A stretch of DNA of 64,000 nt, taken from NCBI RefSeq assembly GCF_048569485.1, contig NC_134354.1, positions 451,501,926 to 451,565,925 on the forward strand, read 5' to 3'. A program made the translations under genes and the position numbers. Source of the stretch: Anomaloglossus baeobatrachus (lineage: Eukaryota > Chordata > Amphibia > Anura > Aromobatidae). The notes under the pieces are model-generated. The model did not search any database. It was given only the letters and a program-made list of their open reading frames with translations, and was not told the DNA's origin. Positions 54,191 to 64,000 of this stretch are shown here, piece after piece. The first letter of the stretch is position 1. Every line of letters begins with the position of its first letter.

Positions 54191-54501
54191 CCTTGCAAAA
54201 TGCATTGCAGTTCATGCTCGTACCATGCGCCCATTGAAGGCAGCTATAATGCTGATGTGGCCCTTGGTGAAAACGAGTTTGACACCCCTGCTTTAGATAG
54301 ATCATGCTATGTCATGCTTCATCTGAGCACTTCCCTCCAAAAAACGAATTGTACTATTCCTGTGGCCACAGCCAAGTACTTGTATTGTAGTGTATTGTTT
54401 TGTCCTCTTTTGCAATATCTTTGTATATTTTTATGAAAACACTGCCTACTTGTCAGATTAAATATATGACAGTTATTAGCTTCATTCCTCTTGCTCTCCA
54501 G

Positions 54502-54601
54502 GACAAGCAGGCTTCAAGTTATATTAGACAGCAATTCAAACTACTGTTTAGGTTGTTGTGCCAGGCTAGCTTATCAAAAGATGAGCTGGGGATGCCATCA
54601 G
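54502..54601 (+). CDS. Candidate exon, about 100 nt (host gene candidate)
   Basis: CCTCTTGCTCTCCAG precedes an open block read as DKQASSYIRQQFKLLFRLLC then QASLSKDELGMPS in one frame; a second frame (TSRLQVILDSNSNYCLGCC) is also open and is the one that fits the phase of the 51254-51327 block. CATCAG at 54601 is followed by GTAGTT. Frame and gene identity are unresolved; I recognise no family. Confidence 0.3.
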
Positions 54602-54949
54602 GTAGTTCTGGTTCTCAGGGATCCAATGATTTTTGGCATGGCCATTGAACCATGTCTTGCGAATCAATTCACACCAACTCTAGTTATTAGATCTTTTGCA
54701 ACATGTTCAGATGCACTGCCATTTTTGAAGGTCCTTAGTGAATAGGAAGACAGAGTCCCAAGACATTAAAGGATTAGATGTACATCCCCATCGCTCAGGG
54801 ATGAGCTGGAAGGAATATTCAACAGCTGAGAGGCAACATGTTTTTGAAAAAACAAAGAAATTACCAGCCCCATATTAATCTGTTCTATCAGTTATAGTCA
54901 TGAATACCAATTTTCAGGACAGATGAATTGCCTCTGGGGCTCAGCTTAA

Positions 54950-55752
54950 GGCTATGTGCGCATGCTGCGTTCTGACTTGACAAATAAACTGCAGTGTTTT
55001 GACAACTGTAAACACTGCTTTTGACAAAAAAAAATGCATCCAAAATGCATGCATTTTGGATGTGTTTTTAACGCATTTTGGATGCATTTTTGACAGTGCA
55101 TTCCCACTCTGCTCCCGCTACATCTCCATAGAGCATGGCTGGCTGCGACACAGAGCCGCATGATCAGAATGAACTTGGATGAACTTCACCCGACTTCATT
55201 GTCATCGTGCGGCTCTGTTTGTGTGCCGCGGCCTGATTTGTGGTCACCGATAAAGGACTCACCAGTGACTGCAAATCCCGAGTGACTGAAGTGAACCGCA
55301 TGATCAGCGGTGCCATCACTCAGGTTACCCGCGGCCAGCTGCAAGATGGAAAACAAAATGGAATAATGAGCGGCTGGCATTTTCAAAAGCAGGAGAAGCC
55401 GCCAGAGCAGTGTGACAGCTGTGCAGCGCCGCGCTGGTGATCGGTGAGAATGAAAGAGAGAGGGAAAGACTGACTGACTGACAGACCGAGAGACAGAGGC
55501 CGAGATCAACATCGATTTCAATGGGTGGAAAATGCAACCAAAACGCACAAAAGAAGTGACATGTTGCTTTTTAAAACGCATCGATTTTGTCAAATATTTG
55601 GCATCCAAAACACTGCATTTGAAAAAGCAACGTGCACATAATATTTGCTGACTACTCATAGACTTTTCTGGGGAAGCAAAACGCATGCATTTACGCTGCA
55701 GTTTAAAACGCTGCGTAAACGCATGAAAAAAATGCAACGTGTGCACACAGCC
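54950..55752. mobile_element. MITE, GGCTATGTGCACAC family (803 bp)
   Basis: Starts GGCTATGTGCGCATGCTGCG, ends CAACGTGTGCACACAGCC, flanked by TAA on each side (54947-54949, 55753-55755). Internal ATGCATCCAAAATGCATGCA and CGCATTTTGGATGCATTT are local palindromes. A core at about 55290-55510 matches 27218-27430. TWA flanks point to Harbinger. Confidence 0.7.
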
Positions 55753-55755
55753 TAA

Positions 55756-57439
55756 GATCCTTTTTGTTCTTATTTTAGTTTTCTCAACATTAAATTGTAA
55801 CATCTGATAAACAATGGTGATCTGATGTTTTACCTAGCTGAAGAAAAACAAATAAATACAGGAAATGTATATCTTTGTTACATAGAAAAGAAATACTAAT
55901 ATAGAAAACAAATCAAAATAACTTGACACCGTAAGGCAAAGCAATTTTCAGGTTGACACCAACTTTGATATAGTAGTATATAAACGATTTCTAGCAAAAG
56001 TATCCCAGCCAATAATTTAACTAAGAAAGGATGAGCTACTATTTCTTGGACTCACTGATACATAAAAAAATACTTTTTTGTTTTTTGTTTTAAGTAGTCC
56101 CTTGTATTTAGTAAAAATAGGGTGTGACTCTCCTTCTCAGTGAGCTGGGCATTTCATGCTTTGCTTCCCATGGCTGTGTGTCCAGTTGGGACCCAGTAAC
56201 TGAGTCCTTATTCACATTGAGGCCTATTTTGACCCATGGTAAGGTTTTAATAATAGAGAGTGTAGGTACTGTCCCAACCGGGTATACCTTGTTGCGGTGG
56301 GATTGCTTTATGCTTTTTTGATCAAAAACAGTGTTTACTAATTACCCTATGTTTATATGCACTATGCTTTTATTAAGTTACAGCAGGGTATACGTCCACA
56401 ATTTTTTCCCCTTGGTTTTTCTTTTTTTAAAAAAATACTGTATATCAACATTTTATTCTCTGGAAATAAAACATGAATTATTAGCAGCAGTTTCTGACGT
56501 GGGTTTGGCAGGTTATCCCTACAAATTTTAGGCAGATTTCATTTAAAAATAAAAAAATCATCTTGACAAATATAGGTGTGTTTCACCAGAGAAAAATGTC
56601 ACGGTCCCGATGTGCAGAGCATTTTGTGCTCTGTTATGTTCTGCAATGCTCTCCTGCAGAGCCAGTATTTGCCTGTACCATCTCACAGAGCGTTTTGCAG
56701 ATTTAGATCTTGTACGGTTTGTCTTAATCTCCTGTGGATCGGTTGTTTCTCAACACTGTGTCCTACGCTGATGCTGGGAGGGGCTTATTCAGATGTTCCA
56801 TGTTACAGGTGATTACTCTGCTTGATTAGGGCGCATGCCTGCCCGGAACGTTGCCAGTCGTACTTTCTAGTTCCGCAGTAGTGCTCCTGGCTCCAGTTTG
56901 TGTACAGTTATCTGATCTTGGCTTCTCGACCCTGGACTGTTGTTGACTTTGCTCTGTCCTCCCCCGTCTTTGTCGTTACCTCCTGGCTTCTGATCTCAGA
57001 ACTTCTCCTGACCACGCCTCCGCCTGTTCCTTGTATCCTATACGTACTCTGATATCCTGACCCTTAACCTATGTCTTGAGCTCATCTCTGCCTGCTCCCT
57101 GTGTCCTGTTGTGTCCTCCTGGTTTCTGATCCCGGCTTGTCTGACTACCGCTCTATTCACACTGCACGCAAGTAGTATCTAATGCCCGATGAGCTTCATA
57201 CATGTATTTTACAACAGAAATATTAATTAAAATATATTTAACATGTGCTAATTTAACACAAAAAAAATATGTTGAAGGTACGCATTTATGAATATGTAGA
57301 TAATGCAGTATTTAGTAGTGTGTCTATTTGTTAAATTAACGACAACCACTCTAAGCCCTTATTTGTCCATATTAAGTCCTATAAAGCTAGTTCATGGAAT
57401 AAAGGAGAAATTAAGTCTTGCTTGTACTGCCTTTATGCA
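55756..57439. other. No gene seen; possible LTR-like piece
   Basis: AT-rich to 56575. 56595-57180 is C/T-rich in its second half, starts near TGTCACGGTCCCG and resembles an LTR or leader, but no second copy, polyadenylation signal or flank is visible. No gene-like frame. Confidence 0.3.
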
Positions 57440-57685
57440 GTCCATAGAAGGGATGAGACCGCACTCTCCAAAGTATGCCAAATGATCTTCTTTATTAAAT
57501 TACAGGTGCATGGTGAAAAGCAGGAGAGGAGTTAGGTGCAGGCCCCCTCCAGGATGACGGCCATTTCGAGTCTAATTATGCTTTGACAGGTCCAACTCAT
57601 GGACCTGCCGAAGCGTAATTAGACGCGAAACAGCCGTCGTCACTTGGCGTACTTTGGGGAGTGCGGTCTCATCCATTATATGGAC
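57440..57685. repeat. PLE-type hairpin piece, inverted
   Basis: GATGAGACCGCACTCTCC (from about 57453) and GGAGTGCGGTCTCATC (to about 57674) are inverted partners. The centre is CAGGTCCAACTCATGGACCTG. The right half has CCGAAGCG, TAATTAGA, CGCGAAAC, a hammerhead-like hairpin order; the left half has its complement. This resembles the terminal hairpins of the PLEs. Confidence 0.5.
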
Positions 57686-59132
57686 TGTGTATGGAATTCT
57701 TTATCTGACCGGACGTGCACCTCTGAGCCAGGATCATGGAGTGCCTGAGCTGATTCTCTTGCTTTTGTGACACCCTTTGAAGGTAATGCTTGGTGGTGCG
57801 GAACCTTTTTCTACTGTTTTTGTGCTGCACTGTACTGCCTTTATACACGCTTATCATTTCTACAGTTTCATGGAGATAGGAAAAGTTGTCACAGTAATAC
57901 GGACTCTGATAAATCGGACTTATTGGGATTTACAGATTTGATTATTTCTACAAAAATTATTGCAATGTGCTGTAACTGTAAAACTGAAAAACAATTGTCT
58001 GCCTTCCTTTTTCTTCACCCTGGTGGTCTCCTATACTACAAACACCTAAGAAACATAAAAAAGGGCTGAATATATAGTGTGTAGATTTTAAAAGTTTAGA
58101 ATATTTTATTTCTGTAGATGGGTAAATTATTGTAAATATTTAAGGGATTTTATCAATAAAAGAATACAAAGAAACAGGCGAGTATCCACACAATTTAGTT
58201 TTAGAAACAAAATGTATAGCTTTCACAATAGTTAATACATACAACATTAGAAAGCACACAAATTCATCTACAATATTATCTGTATATAGTTAGATAAGAA
58301 TCACATATCATATTGAAATACTTTATTGTAAATACTCAACCAATGGTTGAAACAATTTACACAACACATACTATCTTTAGACCCGAACCTGAAGATCAAT
58401 TATCTGATGAGTTTTTGAAACTTGCAACTGGTTTTAAAAGATTACTAACATCCTTTTTCAGCATATCAATAATATTCTTCTTTTGGTACATTTTGTTCAG
58501 CGGCGTAGATTCACATTTCCACGATATTTTCCTTTATAGGGAAAAAAAAACAAAACAACAAGATATTATATATTATATCATAACTTTCTATTTGAACAGA
58601 CAAGTAGAATAATGAACAAGACATTTTTAATGCCTTAACATAAGATATTGGGCACAAGCCAAAAACTTTTCTGCTTTAATAAAATGTGTAATAAAACAAA
58701 CAAAAAAAAAACACTATGTAAAACTGACATGCCAGATACCACTCTCTGGACATAATTTTTAAGGTTCAAGTTGCGAGATACAGTAACTTGGTAATATTTA
58801 TTTTGACCCTTAATAAAAGCTGTCTGCCCCTCCAGTACATGAGCAGCAACCCAGAATGTAGAATTTACATGTTAGTTAGCCAATATGGAATTAATATATG
58901 ACCCTACAAAGACCAAAAGGCATACATACCATACAGACCGCCTATGCAAGGGTTTTGTTGCACTCTTATATTAGGTGGTGAGAACCTGTGAAGGGGCTTC
59001 TTTTTGAAAGCACTCCAAGAAACATTAAGAAATATGGGTTTAAGGAGTTACCTCATAAGTCATGAAAAAGTATGTTGGAGTGAGACTGGTTGTCAACTAA
59101 GCATGAACTAAGATGGTTGAAAGTGGGATAAT
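57686..59132. other. No gene seen
   Basis: AT-rich intergenic DNA. Short open frames (60-100 codons) have no recognisable domain. Confidence 0.4.
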
Positions 59133-59418
59133 TAGAGATGAGCCACCCCCCTGGCGTTCGAGTTCGGTTCTGTTCGTTGAACGGAGGCCCCGTTCGACGA
59201 ACATTCGACGAACCGTTCGACGAACGGCTCGAACCCCTTTGAAAACAATGGGAGGCAAACACATAAAAACACATAGAAAACGCCTTTAAAGGTGTCCAAA
59301 AGGTGACAAACAACTCCCAAGACACCACAATCACATGGGAAAGTGACCAGGACATATACTCATGCGAAAACAAAAGAGCTGGATGAGTAAAAAGAGGACG
59401 AGAAACAAATATAGGCAT

Positions 59419-60224
59419 AACAAGAAAGCCTGCGGAGACACCATCACATGTTTCTCAACGCTGGCAGTAAACTAGCCAGGTCTTTCACCGGGAAGGAACA
59501 ACCAAGGGAAGGGCAGTCTCCAGTCAAAGAGACAACCTATGCCAAACATGGTATCCATCCACAGACAGCTGTTTCGGGGTATTTGCCCCTCATCAGTGTG
59601 GAGTAGGAAACTGGCTAGTGGGAGCAATGCCTAGTAGAAGACTACATAAACAAGGATGGTTGACCTTAGGGAGATCAACATCCAACACTGCGGAGACACC
59701 ATCACGTGTTTCTCAACGCAGTGATTCTAGAGCAATGCCCCCTGGGAAATATTCAAAAGAAGAAAGCCTGCGGAGACACCATCACATGTTTCTCAACGCT
59801 AGCAGGAAACTAGCCAGATCTTTCACCGGGAAGGAACAACCAAGGTAAGGGCAGTCTCCAGTCAAGGAGACCACCTATGCCAAACATGGTATCCATCCAC
59901 ACATGTGGATGGATACCAATTTGGCATAGGTGGTCTCCTTGACTGGAGACTGCCCTTCCACACATGTGGATGGATACCATGTTTGGCATAGGTGGTCTCC
60001 TTGACTGAAGACTGCCCTTCCCTTGGTTGTTCCTTCCCGGTGAAAGACCTGGCTAGTTTCCTGCCAGCGTTGAGAAACATGTGATGGGGTCTCCACAGGC
60101 TTTGTTGTTTTGAATATTTCCCAGGGGGCATTGCTCTAGAATCACTGCATTGAGAAACACGTGATGGTGTCTCCACGGTGTTTGATGTTGATCTCCCTAA
60201 GGTCAACCATCCTTGCTTATACAG
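59419..60224. mobile_element. Nested fold-back element carrying a hammerhead ribozyme motif
   Basis: 806 bp inserted in hAT-C, flanked by ATATAGGCAT on both sides (59409-59418, 60225-60234); in hAT-A the same site (GGCATGGCACGCCC context) is uninterrupted. Inside are repeated blocks (GCGGAGACACCATCAC, GGGAAGGAACAACCAAGG) first on plus, then from about 59900 on minus, folding around CATCCACACATGTGGATG. Non-coding. The 10-bp duplication suggests a retroposon-like or other staggered insertion rather than Harbinger or hAT. Confidence 0.8.
59558..59602 (-). ncRNA. Hammerhead ribozyme candidate, complete core
   Basis: Minus strand 5' to 3': TCCACA (stem I), CTGATGA (core box 1, exact), GGGGCAAATACCCC (stem II), GAAACAGCTGTC (core GAA, palindromic stem III ACAG/CTGT, cleavage site after C), TGTGGA (stem I, 6 of 6 pairs). 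All invariant residues are present. Stem III has no loop, as in minimal hammerheads that may act as dimers. Self-cleavage would fall between 59564 and 59563. Hammerheads are known in amphibian and other repeats; activity of this one is inferred. Confidence 0.85.
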
Positions 60225-60249
60225 ATATAGGCATGTCATGCCCTTCTAA

Positions 60250-61510
60250 AATCATGTAAAACACAGCAAGTGGACTCCAACCAGAGTCTCCCTTTTCCCA
60301 AAAATTGGGCCACAGACACCACTTTAGTGGCATCACTTGTTCCCCAGTTGCAAACTTGACAGGTAGATTTTCATGAAGCACAATCCAAATCCACAAGCCT
60401 TTACACTCCCCAGGATGACACCGGGGTAGCAAAGTCCTTGCTGATCTATGACTTGTTCACCTTGGCTCATTGGAGTCCCCTTGCTGTGCTTTTAACAGAG
60501 TCTCCCTTTTTTCCAAAAATTGGGCCACACACACCACTTCAGTGGCATCACTTGTGCCCCAGTTGCAAACTAGATGTGTTGATTAGCATCAAGCACACTC
60601 AAAAATACGCCAGCCTTAACTGTCCCCAGGATGACACCGGGGTAAGTAGCAAAGTCTTTGCTGAACCATGACTTGTTCATCTTGGCTCATTTTTAAAAAC
60701 ACAGCAAGGGGACTCCAAGCAGAGTCTTCCTTGTTTCCAAAAATTGGGCCACACACACCACTTCAGTGGCATCACTTGTGCCCCAGTTGCAAACTAGATG
60801 TGTTGATTAGCATCAAACACATTAAAAAATACACCAGCCTTAACTGTCCCCAGGATGACACCGGGGTAGGTAGCAGAGTCTTTGCTGAACCATGACTTGT
60901 TCATCTTGGCTCATTTTTAAAAACACAGCAAGGGGACTCCAAGCAGAGTCTTCCTTTTTTCCAAAAATTGGGCCACACATACCACTTCAGTGGCATCACT
61001 TGTGCCCCAGTTGCAAACTAGATGTGTTGATTAGTATCAAACACACTCAAAAATACGCCAGCCTTAACTGTCCCCAGGATGACACCGGGGAAGGTAGTAA
61101 AGTCTTTGCTGAACCATGACTTGTTCATCTTGGCTCATTTTTAAAAACACAGCAAGGGGACTCCAAGCAGAGTCTTCCTTTTTTCCAAAAATTGGGCCAC
61201 ACACACCACTTCAGTGGCATCACTTGTGCCCCAGTTGCAAACTAGATGTGTTGATTAGCATCAAACACACTCAAAAATACGCCAGCCTTAACTGTCCCCA
61301 GGATGACACCGGGGAAGGTAGTAAAGTCTTTGCTGAACCATGACTTGTTCATCTTGGCTCATTTATAAAAACACCGCAAGGGGACTCCAAGCAGTCTCCC
61401 TTGTTTCCAAAAATTGGGCCACACACACCACTTCAGTGGCATCAGTTGTCCCCCACTTGCAAACTTGACAGGTTGATTTGCATGAAGCACATTCCAAAAT
61501 ACGCTAGCCT
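60250..61510 (-). repeat. 224-bp tandem repeats in hAT-C 3' region
   Basis: About five units; three inner ones are spaced exactly 224 bp (60668, 60892, 61116 as markers) and start ATGACTTGTTCATCTTGGCT. The unit is the counterpart of the 235-bp unit of A and B but about 11 bp shorter, so the arrays expanded separately in each lineage. The unit again matches the transposase tail and 3' UTR. Confidence 0.85.
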
Positions 61511-64000
61511 TTACTCTCCCCAGGATGACACAGGGGTTGTAAAGTCCTTGTGGATCCATGACTTGTTCATCTTGGTGAACGTTAGTCTGTCCACATTGTC
61601 ACTGGACAGACTCATGCGCTTATCTGTCAGCACACACCCAGCAGCACTGAAGACACATTCAGAGACAACGCTGGATGCGGGACACGACAAGATCTCCAAG
61701 GCGTAAGTGGCAAGCTCAGGATATTTTTCAAGATTTGAAACCCAAAATGAGCAAGGCTCCAGTTGCAAAGTCATGGCATCGATGTTCATTTGGAGATACT
61801 CCTGTATCATCCTCTCCAGCTGTTGACTATGTGTCAGACTTCTTGTCTCTTGTGGCCTTTCATTGGATGGTCTAAAAAAATTATGAAACGATTCCATAAA
61901 ATTGCTGTTACCAGGACCAGATACGGTTTGACTGATAATGACGAGACAGTCCCATGATTGGCAAGTTACAATTGGGAGATTCACTCCGTGCACCACTGGT
62001 GTTTGGTGGAAAAGCTGAGCTAAGATTGAGTAACAGCTTCTGCCGATACTCCTGCATATGTGCGTCCCTTTCTATGGCTGGAATTATTTCGCCAAATTTG
62101 GACTTGTACCGAGGATCTAATAGTGTGGCAACCCAGTAGTCATCATTACTTCTAATTCAGACAATCCGAGGGTCATGTTGTAGGTAGTGCAGGAAGAAGG
62201 TGCTCATGTGTCTTGCGCATCCATGCGGACCAAGTCCTCACTGTGTTTTTGGCGGTGAGGTGATAACCGTGCTTTTTTCCTCTGACATCTCCCCCCAACC
62301 TCGTTCAACCGAAATTTGACCAAGGTCTCCCTCATCTGCTGAGTCTTCCATGCCCATCGAGAGTTTGTCCTCCATTTCTTCCTGGTCTCCTGCACCTTCC
62401 TCAACATTTTGGCTGCTACCATGCACCTTTGTTAATCCCTCTCCCCCACCGTCGCATGCCTGCCGCCTTGGTGATGCAGAACGTCTGGACCTTGCAGATG
62501 TTGGTATCCCTTGCGCATATGAATCCTCCTGTACTTCCTCCCCTTCCTCTTGTCCCACCCCTTGACTCTGAATAGTATTTAGCGTGTGCTCCAACATGTA
62601 AATGACTGGAATTGTCATGCTGATAATGGCTCTGTCAGCACTAAACATATTCGTCGCCATGTCGAAACTGTGCAGAAGGGTGCATAGGTCCTTGATCTGA
62701 GACCACTCCAGCAGTGTGATCTGCCCCACCTCTGCATCTCGTTGGCCCAGGCTATACGTCATAACGTATTGCACCAGAGCTCGGCGGTGCTGCCACAGTC
62801 GCTGCAACATGTGGAGAGTCGAATTTTAGCGTGTCGGAACATCGCATTTCAGGCGATGAACCGGCAGGCTGAAAGACTTCTGGAGCTATGCAAGTCGGTC
62901 AGCTGCAGCGGTTGAACGGCAGAAGTGAGCAGAGAGTGACCGTGCCCTGTGCAGAAGCCCATCTAGGCCGGGATAGTGGGTTAAAAATTGCTGGACAACA
63001 AGGTTCAACACGTGAGCCATACAAGGCACGTGTGTCACCTTGCCCTGGCGTAGGGCCGCACCAAGGTTTGCAGGATTGTCGCACACGGCCTTCCCTGGCT
63101 GCAGGTTGAGTGGAGACAACCATTTACTAAACTCGCTCGCAACAGCTGACCACAACTCCTCAGCTGTGTGACTCTTATTTCCAAGACATTTCAAGGTAAA
63201 GACCGCCTTATGCCGTTTAGCTCTGCTGCCAGCATAGTAAAGAGGTGTGCAGGATTCCTTGTGCGCAGTTACAACGCGAGTAGCCTGACCAGGCAGGCTT
63301 GGGGTGGAGGTGGAGGATCTAGACGAGGTTGAGGAGGCAGAAGCAGTGGAGGAACTTGGACAGAGAGAGGATTGACGCAAAAGTCGTTGGGACGGCAAGA
63401 CTTGTACAGCAGACCCTTCTCCATCTCGCATCATAGTTACCCAGTGCCCAGTCAGTGACATGTAATGCCCCTGTCCATGCTTACTGGTCTAAGTATCGGT
63501 GGTGAAATGCACCCGTTCACACACAGAGTTTCTCAAGGAAGCAGTGATGTTGTGTGCGACATGCTGGTGTAGCACAGGCACACCTTTCTTGGAGAAGTAT
63601 TGGCGACTGGGCATCTGATACTGGGGCACTGCGACGGACATAATGTCTCGAAAATCCTCTGTGTCCACCAGGCGGAAAGGCAGCATTTCTGTAGCCAACA
63701 GCTTGCAGAGGATGAAAGTCAACCTCTTAGCTTTGTTATGGCTCAGAGGAAATGGCCTTTTCAGTGTCCACATCTGAGGGACCAAGATCTGGCTGCTGTG
63801 CGGAGATGGTGTGGAGTAGGGTATCCCTGGAAAACTTCTGGTCTGTGAGGAAAGTGCAGGCAGAGACATGATATTGCCTTCATCCAAAGTTGGTGCTCTC
63901 GATGTCTGAGAGAGCTCTACAACAGCACCTGTTTCCCCTCCCAAAACAACTGATGATGACCTGCCAAGCAAACTGCCTGTTGCGGTTAAAGAGGAGGAAG
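61511..64000 (-). pseudogene. hAT-C transposase
   Basis: Pieces on minus in order: 63971-63489 (LLATEMLPFRLVDTEDFRDI, ending FTTDT), 63461-62886 (MSLTGHWVTMMRDGEGSAVQ; VCDNPANLGAALRQGKVTHV; VPCMAHVLNLVVQQF), 62810-62238 (MLQRLWQHRRALVQYVMTYS; then the acidic linker) and 61996-61511 (LEILSCPASSVVSECVFSAA; KMNKSWIHKDFTTPVSSWGE). Stops and frameshifts separate the pieces, including a stop after FTTDT near 63490, and the catalytic Glu block reads SECVF instead of SERVF. The gene continues past 64000. Confidence 0.82.

Larger units (their letters stand above)
51570..54290. mobile_element. Non-autonomous hAT-type element filled with minisatellites
   Basis: Starts CAGGGGTGTCAATCTGGCC and ends GAGTTTGACACCCCTG, inverted terminal repeats of the widespread CAGGGGTGTCAAAC hAT class. 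Flanks GGTTAGAT (51562-51569) and CTTTAGAT (54291-54298) match at 6 of 8 positions, consistent with an aged 8-bp hAT target duplication. The interior has no transposase: it is a short left part, a G-rich minisatellite, a 30-bp minisatellite and a short right part with GATGTGGCCCTTGGTGAA. Confidence 0.75.
59133..64000 (-). mobile_element. hAT transposon copy C, minus strand, runs off right edge
   Basis: The 3' end TAGAGATGAG at 59133 with CGAACCGTTCGACGAAC subterminal motifs, a nested fold-back element (59419-60224), a 224-bp tandem array (about 60250-61510), and the transposase gene (61511 upward). More diverged than A and B and with more breaks; same family or a sister. The 5' part, including the BED finger, lies beyond the window. 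Confidence 0.85.

Noticed and set aside
56595-57180. LTR of a gypsy-type element
   Set aside because: Looks LTR-like in composition, but no partner, no clear ends and no coding part; left as unassigned.
1-64000. CRISPR array, bacterial operon or prophage
   Set aside because: Repeats lack spacers of constant size, and all protein genes belong to eukaryotic transposable elements.

Overview
This is a eukaryotic, almost certainly vertebrate window made nearly entirely of transposable elements and satellites. The mix is a near full-length CR1-type LINE, GIY-YIG Penelope-like elements (PLEs), several large hAT transposons with BED-finger transposases, Harbinger-like MITEs with TWA target sites, a Ty3/gypsy fossil and long CA/GACA simple repeats. 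It fits an amphibian best, most likely a frog. The species call is inference from repeat content; no conserved host gene could be named.

Layout. 1-3837: a 1.08-kb segment present twice, preceded in one copy by a 21-bp minisatellite and in the other by an 11-bp satellite. 3837-5935: a small inverted PLE. 6010-14787: mostly single-copy DNA with a MITE remnant, (ATT)n-linked repeats, a gypsy gag fragment, an old hAT relic and a fold-back element. 14788-24240: two copies of one young hAT family joined head to head (A on minus, B on plus). 24251-27942: a 443-bp tandem array, then a fold-back element with a hAT-like right end. 27950-32400: a broken Ty3/gypsy fossil with another repeat nested in it. 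32405-42257: three PLE copies of one family, one nearly complete, the other two forming a 5.4-kb inverted pair. 42258-51100: Harbinger MITEs, LTR-like pieces and a CR1 LINE. 51570-54290: a non-autonomous hAT whose interior is two minisatellites. 54950-59132: a MITE, a PLE-type hairpin and AT-rich DNA. 59133-64000: a third hAT copy (C), minus strand, running off the right edge and carrying a nested fold-back element.

Points of most interest. (1) The nested element at 59419-60224 has a 10-bp target duplication and contains, at 59558-59602 on the minus strand, a 45-nt sequence matching a complete hammerhead ribozyme core. (2) The tandem repeats downstream of the hAT transposase genes appear to be duplications of the last codons of the transposase plus its 3' UTR. 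(3) Two PLE families in the window show the same inverted head-to-head arrangement, and their terminal repeats carry hammerhead-like hairpins. (4) Three short open blocks with splice-like edges (42258-42992, 51254-51327, 54502-54601) may be exons of an unidentified host gene; the first is split by a Harbinger-like MITE whose removal leaves the reading frame open.

Apart from these blocks no host gene, tRNA, rRNA or CRISPR array was recognised. The genes present serve element mobility: transposases, reverse transcriptases, endonucleases and a CR1 ORF1 protein.
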